Shown here: positions 53,932-63,149 of the stretch, one piece after another | How positions within the stretch are numbered: position 1 is the stretch's first letter | How the letters are laid out: every line of letters starts with the position of its first letter | From: Apibacter raozihei | GTDB taxonomy: Bacteria; Bacteroidota; Bacteroidia; Flavobacteriales; Weeksellaceae | DNA: 64,000 bases | Assembly (NCBI RefSeq): GCF_004014855.1 | Contig: NZ_CP034930.1 | Location: 930,001-994,000, forward strand | Direction: 5' to 3' | The notes under the pieces: generated by a model | What the model was told of the DNA's origin: nothing | The model's input: only the letters and a program-made list of their open reading frames with translations | Databases searched by the model: none | Program-made: the position numbers and the translations under genes

Positions 53932-56316
53932 TCAAAGATCTAAGGTTAATTTTACAAATAGGTTTTGATCCAGGTTTCTTTTCTTATAGGCTCCTAATCG
54001 AGCATAAACACCAACCCCGACAAATCCTAATAATAACTTGTTTGCTTCAAAACCTACTTCCTGATAATAATCTCTGGGAACCTCAAATTCAAACAGGCTA
54101 TGGTAGTCTTTATTAGACATACCTCCTAATAATCCTTTGTAAAAAAGGGCAAAGTATAAAGATTTAAATTCATTGACACGTATAGGTCTCAGATGATGTG
54201 TAAACTGAAAAGATATGAATCTGTCAGAGAAAAAAGTGGAAGGATTCATCGTTTCAAAGCTTTGAAAACCTTTAACACTAAATCGTGCCCAAATACTATT
54301 CCCGTGTTTAGCAACTCCCATTCCTTCATAGGTATTCATTAAAGGGGTGTCGCCAAAAGTAGCTCCTAGGTTTCCTATAAATTCAGTAGTTCCCCATTTG
54401 GACATAAAGGAGTATAATGCTGATAAATACAGACGGTGGGTTGCGGTACTATTTTCAAATAAGTTCCAAGATTTTGAATAGGTAAAATAGTAGTACGGAG
54501 GTCGATCCTTTAAGGTGCTTTTACCGGTTACAGTTTCAATATATTTGACATTTGGTGCATATCTGAGCCTGATGGCAGTATTAACATAATTGAACCAGGC
54601 ATTGGGATCATAATTTTTAAACATGTAATCAAAGTTAGCTCGCTGCCTCTGATAATCTACAGAAAATGTAATGTCAATATTTTTAAAGAAATCCTGCTGG
54701 TAGGAAAGCTCAAACTTTCTATAAGTAAAATAGTTACTGTTATAGATGTTGTTAGGTTTTGCGGAAAGTTCATCTTTGGGGGTAAGGTATTTGGTTTTTG
54801 TACGACCTATAGGTAATACATCCGTTTCGGCTTTAATTGTAAGTTCTCCCCCTTGTTTTTTATTTATATAAAAAGTTATTTCACCTCCCCCCTTCACCTC
54901 TTTATCCCGGGTACCCTTTGCAATATAGGCTCCTAACTGTACATCTTTACTGAATTTGTAATTGGTATGACCTCCGAGTTGATACCTGAAAGACTCATAT
55001 AAGTTATGACTGAATAAGCTATATATATCCATGCTCAATGGTCCCAATTCAAGCTCTCCGGAAGTTAAGCTTCTTAAAAATCGTAATTTGGGTTCTATTT
55101 TGTACTCTTTAAAAATCCTGTGAAGTTCGGTATACGTGTTTTCTTCTTTCTTAGTCAGACTATCTGTTCTGAGTGACGATATTTTTTCATCGACATTATG
55201 AGAAACACTTTTAGATATTTCATATTCGTATCCGTTAAAATCTTTAGAGGTGTATATTTCTGGACTTCTAAAATTTAAAAAGTGTGATTCTACTGTTGCT
55301 GTTGTTGTTAGCCTTGTTATAGAATGAAGACCTTTAGGAAGTATTTTATTAATTTTTTTTATAAAGCTGCTACTCAGAATTTCAGTTTTCATGTATTCAG
55401 TCTCAGCATACCAAATATTTTTATAGGGAGCATAGCTTATTTCATAATACACATTGGATACTTTTGAAGTATTTCCAATTAGTTTAACTAAGGCATAACT
55501 TTCAGCATCTATGAACACAGTCAAATTTCTGTAAAATTGTGTTTCGCTTTTACCACGTGAATAGGTGTATACAACATAAGTTTTTCTCGAATTAATATAC
55601 AGGCTGTCTACTAATCGGGATACATTACTTTGTAATTCTCGTGGCTTTAATATTTCAGGATAATCATTAACAAGAGATTGAGAAATAGCAATGTTGAAAA
55701 ATTCAGGTTTATCAAAGCCGCCGGCTTTATAAGCTGTTACTAATGCTTTTTTTCCGTATCTTCGATCGTATTCGTAGACCATCGTTCTTTCCCCAATAAA
55801 AACTTTACTTTTTTCAAGTAGTTTCTTGATATTATTGTTTAATGAATCTAGTTTTTTTTTCGGATCTGGAATAAATTTTATAGAATCGGATGGTACATCC
55901 AAGGTGAATTTCACATAAGAATCGAATTTATAGTTTGGTAAAAAATAAGGATTATTTTTATTTCGATTTTCCCACATCTTTTTTAAGAAATATAAAGCCT
56001 TTGGATCACTGTTTTTATCTGAATTGTCTTTAAATAAATAAATTGTTTTGTCAAAATTTCCCACTGTCTCCGACTTGGCTAGAAAATTGTCTGCACGAAT
56101 AAGTATTTTATCCTGGTGAGAAGTTAAACAAAGTGTACCCTCATCATCGGTATAGCCAAGTAAATTTTCAAGTCTGTCGTAAATTGAAGCATTGGGAATC
56201 GGTAAGTTATTCTCAATATCAACAACTTTTATTTTAGTCTGTGAGCTTAGATATAAAGGAAGGAGTAATATAATTAAAAATAGTAAGGTAATTTTTCCTT
56301 TAGTAAGTTTTTGCAT
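53932..56316 (-). CDS. DUF5686 outer-membrane barrel protein with carboxypeptidase-regulatory-like domain
   Basis: The 794-residue protein has a signal peptide (hydrophobic 9-24), a carboxypeptidase-regulatory-like beta domain (about 30-90, IENNLPIPNASIYDRLENLLGYTD) and a long periplasmic region. A C-terminal beta-barrel with alternating aromatic residues fills the rest. DUF5686 proteins are widespread in Bacteroidota and thought to be outer-membrane; a defined function is lacking. It ends in an aliphatic Leu rather than Phe. It is monocistronic by spacing. Confidence 0.85.
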   Translation of the reverse strand: MQKLTKGKITLLFLIILLLPLYLSSQTKIKVVDIENNLPIPNASIYDRLENLLGYTDDEGTLCLTSHQDKILIRADNFLAKSETVGNFDKTIYLFKDNSDKNSDPKALYFLKKMWENRNKNNPYFLPNYKFDSYVKFTLDVPSDSIKFIPDPKKKLDSLNNNIKKLLEKSKVFIGERTMVYEYDRRYGKKALVTAYKAGGFDKPEFFNIAISQSLVNDYPEILKPRELQSNVSRLVDSLYINSRKTYVVYTYSRGKSETQFYRNLTVFIDAESYALVKLIGNTSKVSNVYYEISYAPYKNIWYAETEYMKTEILSSSFIKKINKILPKGLHSITRLTTTATVESHFLNFRSPEIYTSKDFNGYEYEISKSVSHNVDEKISSLRTDSLTKKEENTYTELHRIFKEYKIEPKLRFLRSLTSGELELGPLSMDIYSLFSHNLYESFRYQLGGHTNYKFSKDVQLGAYIAKGTRDKEVKGGGEITFYINKKQGGELTIKAETDVLPIGRTKTKYLTPKDELSAKPNNIYNSNYFTYRKFELSYQQDFFKNIDITFSVDYQRQRANFDYMFKNYDPNAWFNYVNTAIRLRYAPNVKYIETVTGKSTLKDRPPYYYFTYSKSWNLFENSTATHRLYLSALYSFMSKWGTTEFIGNLGATFGDTPLMNTYEGMGVAKHGNSIWARFSVKGFQSFETMNPSTFFSDRFISFQFTHHLRPIRVNEFKSLYFALFYKGLLGGMSNKDYHSLFEFEVPRDYYQEVGFEANKLLLGFVGVGVYARLGAYKKRNLDQNLFVKLTLDL

Positions 56317-56462
56317 TGATAGAGAATGTACTAATAATTATAACGTAAACTTAAATGCTTTGCTTAAAATTATGATAGTGATTGATTTAAAATAAATAAT
56401 AAAAATAATTCCAAGAACAAAAGTAAAAAAAAAACGTAATATTCAATAGATCTGTTTAAATA

Positions 56463-56503
56463 AAAAAATTGCTGTTTAACTAGTACCCAGCAATTTTTTA
56501 TTT
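56463..56503 (-). terminator. terminator of the 56518 gene
   Basis: AATTGCTG (56467-56474) pairs with CAGCAATT (56488-56495), extended by A/T pairs. The T tract is on the minus strand, right after the stop of the outer-membrane protein gene. Confidence 0.8.
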
Positions 56504-56517
56504 ATCTAATTTATTTG

Positions 56518-57264
56518 TTAGAATAATGAGGCCGCAATCTGTACTCTGGCCTGTTTCACTGATGGATTCCACATGGCTGTAGCTGATACAGGTAGTTTAT
56601 ATCCTAAAACAGGAACATTTTTAGAAGCGGTAAATCCTACACTAACAACATCCACATCGTGTTTTCCGTTGCCATAAAAGTGTGAATGTCCGGTAAGTCC
56701 GAATCCGGCACCGCAGAATACTCTTAAATCAACTGCTTTTCCACGAATTACAGGATAATTCAGTTCGCCATACGATGACCAGCGTTGGTCTCCTCTTTCG
56801 TTACGGTCATTTCCATAAAAGGAAGTTCCGTATTCCAATCTTAGAGGAAATGACTCAGCAAATACGAGATATCCTCGTAAATCAAATCTGTGGCCGGACG
56901 TTTTGTGATCGTAATTCCATATATCAGCTGGTTTTCCAGTTAAACTTGTCGAGTTAAATACATCCCATACTCCTAATCCCCACATTTTTGTAGCATAGTT
57001 AAGATAGTAATTAATCTCATGATAATGTTCGCCTTTATGGTCTGATAAACCGATTCCTCCCCAGACTCCAAGTTTAAGATTCTTTTTATTGTCAAGAGCA
57101 TAATGTATATCTACATCTGCTATGGGGACATCACTAACAGTTATACCTCTCCAAAGATGATTCGATCGAAGGCTTAAATTAAAATCAAGTCTATCAGCCT
57201 CCTGGCCCCATAGAACTACTGTTGACATTAAAAATGTCATAGTTAAAACAAGTGTTTTTTTCAT
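56518..57264 (-). CDS. small outer-membrane beta-barrel protein (TorF-like)
   Basis: The 248-residue protein has a signal peptide (cut after about residue 20, VVLWGQ), then strands with SNHLWRGITVSDVPIADVDIHYAL, which resembles TIGR02001-type outer-membrane proteins. It ends in AASLF with a terminal Phe, as expected of a barrel. Ligand unknown. It is monocistronic, with a 200-bp gap to the DUF5686 gene. Confidence 0.75.
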   Translation of the reverse strand: MKKTLVLTMTFLMSTVVLWGQEADRLDFNLSLRSNHLWRGITVSDVPIADVDIHYALDNKKNLKLGVWGGIGLSDHKGEHYHEINYYLNYATKMWGLGVWDVFNSTSLTGKPADIWNYDHKTSGHRFDLRGYLVFAESFPLRLEYGTSFYGNDRNERGDQRWSSYGELNYPVIRGKAVDLRVFCGAGFGLTGHSHFYGNGKHDVDVVSVGFTASKNVPVLGYKLPVSATAMWNPSVKQARVQIAASLF

Positions 57265-57717
57265 ATTAATCTTATTAAATTTGTTTAGTACTTTTCACTT
57301 CAGGCACTGAAATAACGTAATACATTTAAAATTAAATTTGAAATATCCATAACAGTTTGAAAATTATTCGCTCACAAATTGGAGTAATAAAATTTAAAAA
57401 CTGTTGGTTTTGGTACAAAAGAGTGTTTAGTATAAAGTAATCAGAATACTAAAGTAGCTTTTTTATGTAATTACCACAAATAATATAGATAAAGATTAGT
57501 TAAATTGAATAAAATTATTTGTTAAATCCAATATAAATTATTCGGAAATATTGTGAACAGATAAAAATATTCAAATAAAAGCTTTATCTTAATTTTTGTT
57601 TATTTCAATACCTTTATAACTTGTTGTATGCTATTGCATACAACGGATAAGTTATAGCTAAACATTTTACATAAGAAGAAATCATAATTTACAGTTTTTG
57701 TGGTTATGTTTGTTTAC
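57265..57717. other. 453-bp intergenic region with an imperfect palindrome
   Basis: No gene is seen. At 57615-57656 an inverted repeat has GTTGTATGC and GCATACAAC around a TATT loop, flanked by TATAACTT and AAGTTATA with a 4-nt offset. It lies about 60 bp after the glpK stop codon (minus strand) and lacks a T tract. Confidence 0.5.
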
Positions 57718-59223
57718 TTATTTATCTTCTTCGTCTACCCAATTCAATACTCTGCTGACAGCTTTTTTCCAGCCTTTAATATTGTGATCTGCAATTTCTT
57801 TTTCCATTTCAGGCTTAAATACTCTGTCTATGGATCTCTGACTTTGTAATTCATCAATACTGTTCCAGAATCCTACAGCTAATCCGGCAAGATAGGCGGC
57901 ACCTAATGCTGTAGTTTCAAGGGTTTTTGGTCTTATAACATCAAATCGGAATATATCAGCCTGGAATTGCATCATTAAGTTATTAGCACAGGCTCCTCCA
58001 TCTACTCTTAGTTCCAGATCATTAACTCCTGAGTCAGCCTCCATGGCTTTAACTAAATCATACACCTGATAAGCAATACCTTCTAAAGTAGCACGGGCAA
58101 TATGACCGTCAGTGGTACCTCTGGTTATTCCTAAGATTCCACCTCTCGCATAAGGATCCCAATATGGAGCTCCTAATCCCGTCAAAGCAGGAACAAAATA
58201 TACGCCTCCATTATCAGGTACTGTTTTAGCCAGATTTTCAGTATCTGGTGAAGTTTTTACTAATTTAGCACCATCACGTATCCATTGTACTGCAGCTCCT
58301 CCTACAAAAACACTTCCTTCTAGCGCGTAAAAAGTTTTACCGTTAATTTTCCATGCAATAGTTGTTAAAAGGTTATTTTTAGATAAAACCGCTTTTTCTC
58401 CTGTATTCATTAAAAGAAAACACCCGGTTCCATACGTATTTTTTGCCATTCCAGGTTCAGTACATAACTGTCCGAATAGTGCTGCCTGCTGATCTCCTGC
58501 AATACCTGCAATTGGAATTTTAGTTGAAAACAAGGTGGTTGAAGTTTCCCCGTAAATTTCACTGCTTTGTTTAACTTCAGGTAGTATAGCTTTGGGAATA
58601 CTAAATAATTTTAATAATTCTTCATCCCATTCTTCTGTATGAATATTAAATAATAAGGTACGGGAAGCATTGGATACATCTGTTACATGCATTTTACCAC
58701 GGGTAAGTTTCCAGATTAACCAGGTATCAACAGTTCCGAAACATAATTTTCCTTGTTCTGCTTTTTCTCTGGCTCCGGGAACATTGTCTAAAATCCATTT
58801 AACTTTAGTTCCGGAAAAATAAGCGTCAAGAATCAAACCTGTTTTTTCCCGGATTTCATCTGTCAGTCCCTGAGACTTTAATTCATCACAATATTTTGCA
58901 GTTCTTCTGTCTTGCCAAACGATTGCATTGTAAACGGGTTCGCTGGTTTCTCTGTCCCAGATTATTGTAGTCTCTCTTTGATTAGTGATTCCGATAGCAG
59001 CTACATCAAGACCGGAAATTCCTTTTTTTGCAATGGCTTCTGCTGCAACAGATATCTGAGACGACCAGATTTCCTCCGGATCATGTTCTACCCAGCCCGG
59101 TTTGGGAAAATGTTGTGTATAATCTCTTTGAGCCACTGAAACTATTTCTCCGCCATGATTAAATAAAATAGCTCTTGAGGATGTCGTTCCCTGATCAAGT
59201 GCTAAAATAAATTTGTCTTTCAT
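57718..59223 (-). CDS. glpK: glycerol kinase
   Basis: The 501-residue enzyme phosphorylates glycerol to glycerol-3-phosphate. FGGY-family features are seen: [11 protein letters not shown] (8-18) for [20 protein letters not shown] (about 82-87) and [12 protein letters not shown], plus [19 protein letters not shown]-type segment and the C-terminal [17 protein letters not shown]. All are standard. It is the last gene of the leftward glp locus, preceded by the porin gene with a 75-bp gap that contains a 17-bp hairpin. Confidence 0.97.
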   Translation of the reverse strand: MKDKFILALDQGTTSSRAILFNHGGEIVSVAQRDYTQHFPKPGWVEHDPEEIWSSQISVAAEAIAKKGISGLDVAAIGITNQRETTIIWDRETSEPVYNAIVWQDRRTAKYCDELKSQGLTDEIREKTGLILDAYFSGTKVKWILDNVPGAREKAEQGKLCFGTVDTWLIWKLTRGKMHVTDVSNASRTLLFNIHTEEWDEELLKLFSIPKAILPEVKQSSEIYGETSTTLFSTKIPIAGIAGDQQAALFGQLCTEPGMAKNTYGTGCFLLMNTGEKAVLSKNNLLTTIAWKINGKTFYALEGSVFVGGAAVQWIRDGAKLVKTSPDTENLAKTVPDNGGVYFVPALTGLGAPYWDPYARGGILGITRGTTDGHIARATLEGIAYQVYDLVKAMEADSGVNDLELRVDGGACANNLMMQFQADIFRFDVIRPKTLETTALGAAYLAGLAVGFWNSIDELQSQRSIDRVFKPEMEKEIADHNIKGWKKAVSRVLNWVDEEDK

Positions 59224-59256
59224 TTTTTTGTTATTTTAGTTAAAGTATCATTGATA

Positions 59257-59295
59257 ATAAATTCGTGTGTTAGATAAACTAACACACGAATTTAT
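59257..59295 (-). terminator. 17-bp hairpin between the porin gene and glpK
   Basis: ATAAATTCGTGTGTTAG (59257-59273) is exactly complementary to 59279-59295, with a 5-nt loop. No T tract follows on the minus strand, so it may be a partial terminator or an mRNA-protecting structure that lets glpK be expressed at a lower level than the porin. Confidence 0.55.
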
Positions 59296-59298
59296 AAA

Positions 59299-60600
59299 TT
59301 AGAAATTTCCTTTTGTATTGTTGTACAACACGATTTGGTAACTTAATCCAAACCAGTCATTTGCTATTTTTGGCCCTCCACTTTCATCTCTGTGTTGGTA
59401 GAAAGCTGTTATCTTAGCCATTCTAGGGCTGTTTGGATACACATAGAAGTTAACTCCTGCAGTGTATAAATATAACTTTTCATAGCCTAATCCTGTAATA
59501 TCTTTATTTCCCTGATTGTAATACTCAAATCTTGCTACAGGTTCAATTCTAGGAGTGATATTTACACCGGCTAAGAATGAATATCCCAGTTTGTTGGCTT
59601 TTCTGAATTCGTGCTTGGTATAATCCATATTGTCACCAATGCTACCCGCAAGAGATCCGTCAGGCTTTACAAAACGAACTTGTTTATGAGTACCGTAATC
59701 AAATTTAAATTTATATTTATGTGGATTTACGTAATACACAAAAGCAGAATAAGCCCAAGCTTGTTTATTACCCATTCCCGGAAGGTTTACAGAACCTATA
59801 TGTCCTCCAAACTCTACATTTTTAACCGGGAAAATACGTAAAGCAGCATCCCAGCTTTTGAATTCCAGTCCATGATTTCCCTGATCTTCTTTAGGGCCAT
59901 CATTAAATCCTGACCAATATCTGTCACGGTTGCTATCGCTGTTATGCCAGAAAAAGTCATATTTTACAATGTTTTTAATAGATCCTGAAAAGTTAATTCC
60001 ATAATGTCTTAAATCAGGAGCCCCCATATCTGTACTTTGATTTTCCGATGTGTAAGTAAAGTCAACCAAATCCAGATCATAAGCAGAAGTCATGTTAGCG
60101 GCTCTGTTACCAGCACCTTTAAAACGTCCTAATTGTACATTTAATAATGGATGGAATTTATATTTAATAAATGCATCCGTTATTTTGCTGGCATGTAAAT
60201 TCCAGGTTACACTTGCGCTTAGTTTAGGGGTTATATCCATATCAGTATGCAAAAAACCTATTTTAAATGCTGCAGGCTGAAAGTTGTAACTGGAATTAGC
60301 TTCTTTATGAACTGATTTATTTGTAGGAACTTCCTGATAAATAGTTTCCAAGACCATTCCTATTCCGTACTTAAGGGTAGGGGTAAAGCTATTTTCATCA
60401 CCACCAACTAGTTCTTTTAAAAAGTCAAGTTTAATACCTTTAGCTAATTGCGAGCTATCGCTTGTCATTCTTTCAACAAAAGAAGTTTTTTTCTTAATTG
60501 AATCATTTTCAGGCTGAAAATTTTCGAGAGACATTTTTTGCCCATAGGCCAGTAAGAAAGGTGTGGATAATAAAATGGATAAATAATTCTTCAAATTCAT
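59299..60600 (-). CDS. OprO/OprP-like phosphate-type porin
   Basis: The 433-residue protein has a signal peptide (ending LLAYGQK, about residue 21) and a beta-rich body with KLSASVTWNLHASKITDAFIKYKFHPLLNVQLGRFKGA. Such strands recur in the phosphate-selective porin O/P family. Other strand-like segments are AYSAFVYYVNPHKYKFKFDYG and ITPRIEPVARFEYYNQG. In this locus it probably admits glycerophosphodiesters or glycerol-3-phosphate through the outer membrane. Selectivity is inferred from neighbours, not from visible residues. Confidence 0.85.
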   Translation of the reverse strand: MNLKNYLSILLSTPFLLAYGQKMSLENFQPENDSIKKKTSFVERMTSDSSQLAKGIKLDFLKELVGGDENSFTPTLKYGIGMVLETIYQEVPTNKSVHKEANSSYNFQPAAFKIGFLHTDMDITPKLSASVTWNLHASKITDAFIKYKFHPLLNVQLGRFKGAGNRAANMTSAYDLDLVDFTYTSENQSTDMGAPDLRHYGINFSGSIKNIVKYDFFWHNSDSNRDRYWSGFNDGPKEDQGNHGLEFKSWDAALRIFPVKNVEFGGHIGSVNLPGMGNKQAWAYSAFVYYVNPHKYKFKFDYGTHKQVRFVKPDGSLAGSIGDNMDYTKHEFRKANKLGYSFLAGVNITPRIEPVARFEYYNQGNKDITGLGYEKLYLYTAGVNFYVYPNSPRMAKITAFYQHRDESGGPKIANDWFGLSYQIVLYNNTKGNF

Positions 60601-60719
60601 GATAGTTATTTTATATTAATTAGTTAGATTTTAATTAGGTTGATAAAGATAAGGCAAAGTTTAACACAGAGTTACCGATGCCTTATTACTTTTATCATAC
60701 ATTTAAATGAGTCAAATCA

Positions 60720-61580
60720 TTATTTAACTCTTTCAAAAATATATAGTTCATGAATTTCTTTATCATAACCTTCATAGAAACCGGATGGCATTCCCATTTT
60801 AATGATGGATCCACGATTATTTAAAATTACCAGGTCATTGGTTACCGGATCTATAGTTAAGCCTTCAATTTCACCAGCCTTTTTAAATTCAGGAATTGAA
60901 CGGAACAAACTTACTCCTGCACGGGTTTGGTTAGGATCACTAACATCTGCAATATAAATATTATCCGGTTCGTTTAAATCAGCATCACCATCGTCAGCAG
61001 TAATTAAAACTTTTCCATCAATATAATAGATGCCTTGCTGCCATTGAGGAGAGGGTTGTAAATGGATTTTTCCGATGTACTTTTTAGCAGTTAAATCGTA
61101 TTTGTAAATGTAATATCCTTGTGTCCAGTCGGCCATCCATGCAATATTATTTTTTTTGTCGATGGAAATACCGCATACTTCCGGCTGTTCGATTTGTCCA
61201 AAGTCTATCGAATATTTGTAATCTAAGGTTTTAGCATCATAAACAGCTATCTGGATGTTTCTAACGTTTCCGGATTCAAACCATTCTACTCCGGTATAGA
61301 TTTCTCCATTATATACGTCAATATCACCAAAATGATTAACCTCTTTTTTAAAATATTCAAAAGGTTTATCGTTTTTGGTAATTAACTTTCCGTTTTTATC
61401 ATATTTAAAAAGGGCAGTACTGCTGGAAACGTAATAATAATCTTTGTCAATAGCTATTCCTTGTCTTCCATCAACAGGTATAACTTTTTTAAGTTTGTAA
61501 TCACTTCCTGAAGAGGCAAGTTTCTGTGCATTAATAGAGGCGAATCCTAATAACAAACACGCAAGTATTAATTTCTTCAT
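60720..61580 (-). CDS. periplasmic beta-propeller protein of unknown function (SdiA-regulated/SMP-30-like)
   Basis: The 286-residue protein has a signal peptide (cut near residue 18, ASINAQ) and blade-like repeats such as GIAIDKDYYYVSSSTALFKYDKNG, ISIDKKNNIAWMADW and GLTIDPVTNDLVILNNRGSIIKMG. SdiA-regulated and gluconolactonase-like six-bladed propellers share this style. Two acidic blocks (DDGDADLNEPDN) could bind calcium. Its place between GlpQ and the porin suggests work on, or sensing of, the glycerophosphodiester substrate. No enzymatic motif is clear. Confidence 0.75.
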   Translation of the reverse strand: MKKLILACLLLGFASINAQKLASSGSDYKLKKVIPVDGRQGIAIDKDYYYVSSSTALFKYDKNGKLITKNDKPFEYFKKEVNHFGDIDVYNGEIYTGVEWFESGNVRNIQIAVYDAKTLDYKYSIDFGQIEQPEVCGISIDKKNNIAWMADWTQGYYIYKYDLTAKKYIGKIHLQPSPQWQQGIYYIDGKVLITADDGDADLNEPDNIYIADVSDPNQTRAGVSLFRSIPEFKKAGEIEGLTIDPVTNDLVILNNRGSIIKMGMPSGFYEGYDKEIHELYIFERVK

Positions 61581-61780
61581 AATCTGTTTTTTTATTAATT
61601 GTTAATTTATTTGAAAATGTTTAGTAACAGTTTTTGAATGAGTCCTGAATATGAAAATTCTATTTTTCGAACTTTGAAAATCAGGGGCTAATATAATATT
61701 TTATTGTTAATCTTCATGATCGTGTCAAGTCAATCAAACAATAAAAGAGAGGGTATATTTTTATGATATGTGGAGTTCTA

Positions 61781-63016
61781 TTAATAACCTAGATTGTCTA
61801 ATACTGTTTTTGCATCCATAGGAGAAGAACCGCCTGAGCGTAATCCCTGATCACGATAATATTGAATCGTCATATCTGACTGATTGGTAAACATTCCTTC
61901 GCAATAAGGAGAATATTTTACCATCTGATCTTTATTATCAAATGAATACGGGTGTATTTTTAAATACGATTTGTGTATCAATTCCGCCTGCCATGGATTT
62001 AACAATTCAGGCCAATTATCAGGAGGAGTTCCTCCAGCAATAGATGGTCCTGCAAAATGAGCCATATTATCAACTGCAAAGTTTATATGTTGTATATAGG
62101 TAGAGGGTGAGTCATCGTTTATATCATCTGCACCACTACCTTTCCAGAAAAGAAGTGCCGTCGGAATTTTTCCCTGAAAGATACTTTTAAGAATGAGTAA
62201 GCTTTCATGAGAGAAGGTTTGCAATACTACTTTTCCATTGGTATTTCCGATATTCACTTTTCCATTGATAAAATGAGCCGTATCATTTGCCGGATTAGTT
62301 ATAATATTCCACCCAAGTCTGTCTAACTCTTTCACTAATGCTTGTTCAATACCAGGATTTAATTTGGGCTCTTTTGTTTCTATATAAATTCCGGGTCTGT
62401 TAAGGTTGTCTTGTGGATCTATTTCATATTGAGGTCTAGGAATACCGTTAGCATCTTTTATGTAAACAACGTTATTTGTTTTTGCATCTCTAACAAAACG
62501 ATATCCACGGGCAAACATAACTAAATCTTCAAGCGTGCTGATTGGTTGTTTCTGTGTACTGAAACTGTTTCTCGCTCTGTCTGATGTAGTGTTAGGATCT
62601 ATATTGAACCAGCTTCCTGCATCCAGTTGTAATAGTTCTTCATAAGTAAAGCTGGAAGTAGGGTGAGTGGCTCTATCCGGATATACATCTTTAATGTTAG
62701 TAGTACGGGTTAACACATCATCATGTACTACGAGAATAACTCCATCTTTCGTAATTTGAAGATCCGCTTCGAGATAGTCTGCACCTATATTACGAGCCCA
62801 TCTGTAGGCTGCTTCTGTAGATTCAGGAGCCCAGTAAGAGGTTCCTCTATGCCCGATTACTGCGTTATTGGGCACATAATCTCTGACAATCTGCATGAAA
62901 GGAGAGAGCTTGTGAATTGTTTTGTCTTGTTCTGCAGATGCGTAGTTATCATCATTATTACATGAAAAACCAAGCATGCTCATACATACAAAGACAGCAA
63001 GTTTTAATGTTCTCAT
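61781..63016 (-). CDS. glpQ: glycerophosphodiester phosphodiesterase lipoprotein GlpQ
   Basis: The enzyme hydrolyses glycerophosphodiesters to glycerol-3-phosphate and an alcohol. The 411-residue product has a lipobox LGFSC (Cys19) so it should be lipid-anchored, facing the periplasm. GDPD motifs are HRGTS (His56), PEST (Glu65), EADLQ (Glu83, Asp85) and VHDD (His98). The segment YIETKEPKL further on supplies another metal ligand Glu. It is followed downstream by the propeller gene and preceded by the GlpT-like transporter gene, both on the same strand. Confidence 0.93.
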   Translation of the reverse strand: MRTLKLAVFVCMSMLGFSCNNDDNYASAEQDKTIHKLSPFMQIVRDYVPNNAVIGHRGTSYWAPESTEAAYRWARNIGADYLEADLQITKDGVILVVHDDVLTRTTNIKDVYPDRATHPTSSFTYEELLQLDAGSWFNIDPNTTSDRARNSFSTQKQPISTLEDLVMFARGYRFVRDAKTNNVVYIKDANGIPRPQYEIDPQDNLNRPGIYIETKEPKLNPGIEQALVKELDRLGWNIITNPANDTAHFINGKVNIGNTNGKVVLQTFSHESLLILKSIFQGKIPTALLFWKGSGADDINDDSPSTYIQHINFAVDNMAHFAGPSIAGGTPPDNWPELLNPWQAELIHKSYLKIHPYSFDNKDQMVKYSPYCEGMFTNQSDMTIQYYRDQGLRSGGSSPMDAKTVLDNLGY

Positions 63017-63149
63017 ATTTATACTTAATTTTTGTGATTTTGTTTAGTTTTAGATGGTTGATTTAGACCAATGGTTTATAAAAATATTTCTGTTCACTTG
63101 TTCGAATACTAATAATGAAAAAAGATAACCGACGGGATAGTTATTATTT

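Noticed and set aside
57615-57656. Integron attC site
   Set aside because: The arms do not contain the paired core sites (RYYYAAC and GTTRRRY) with the right spacing, and no integrase or cassette is near.
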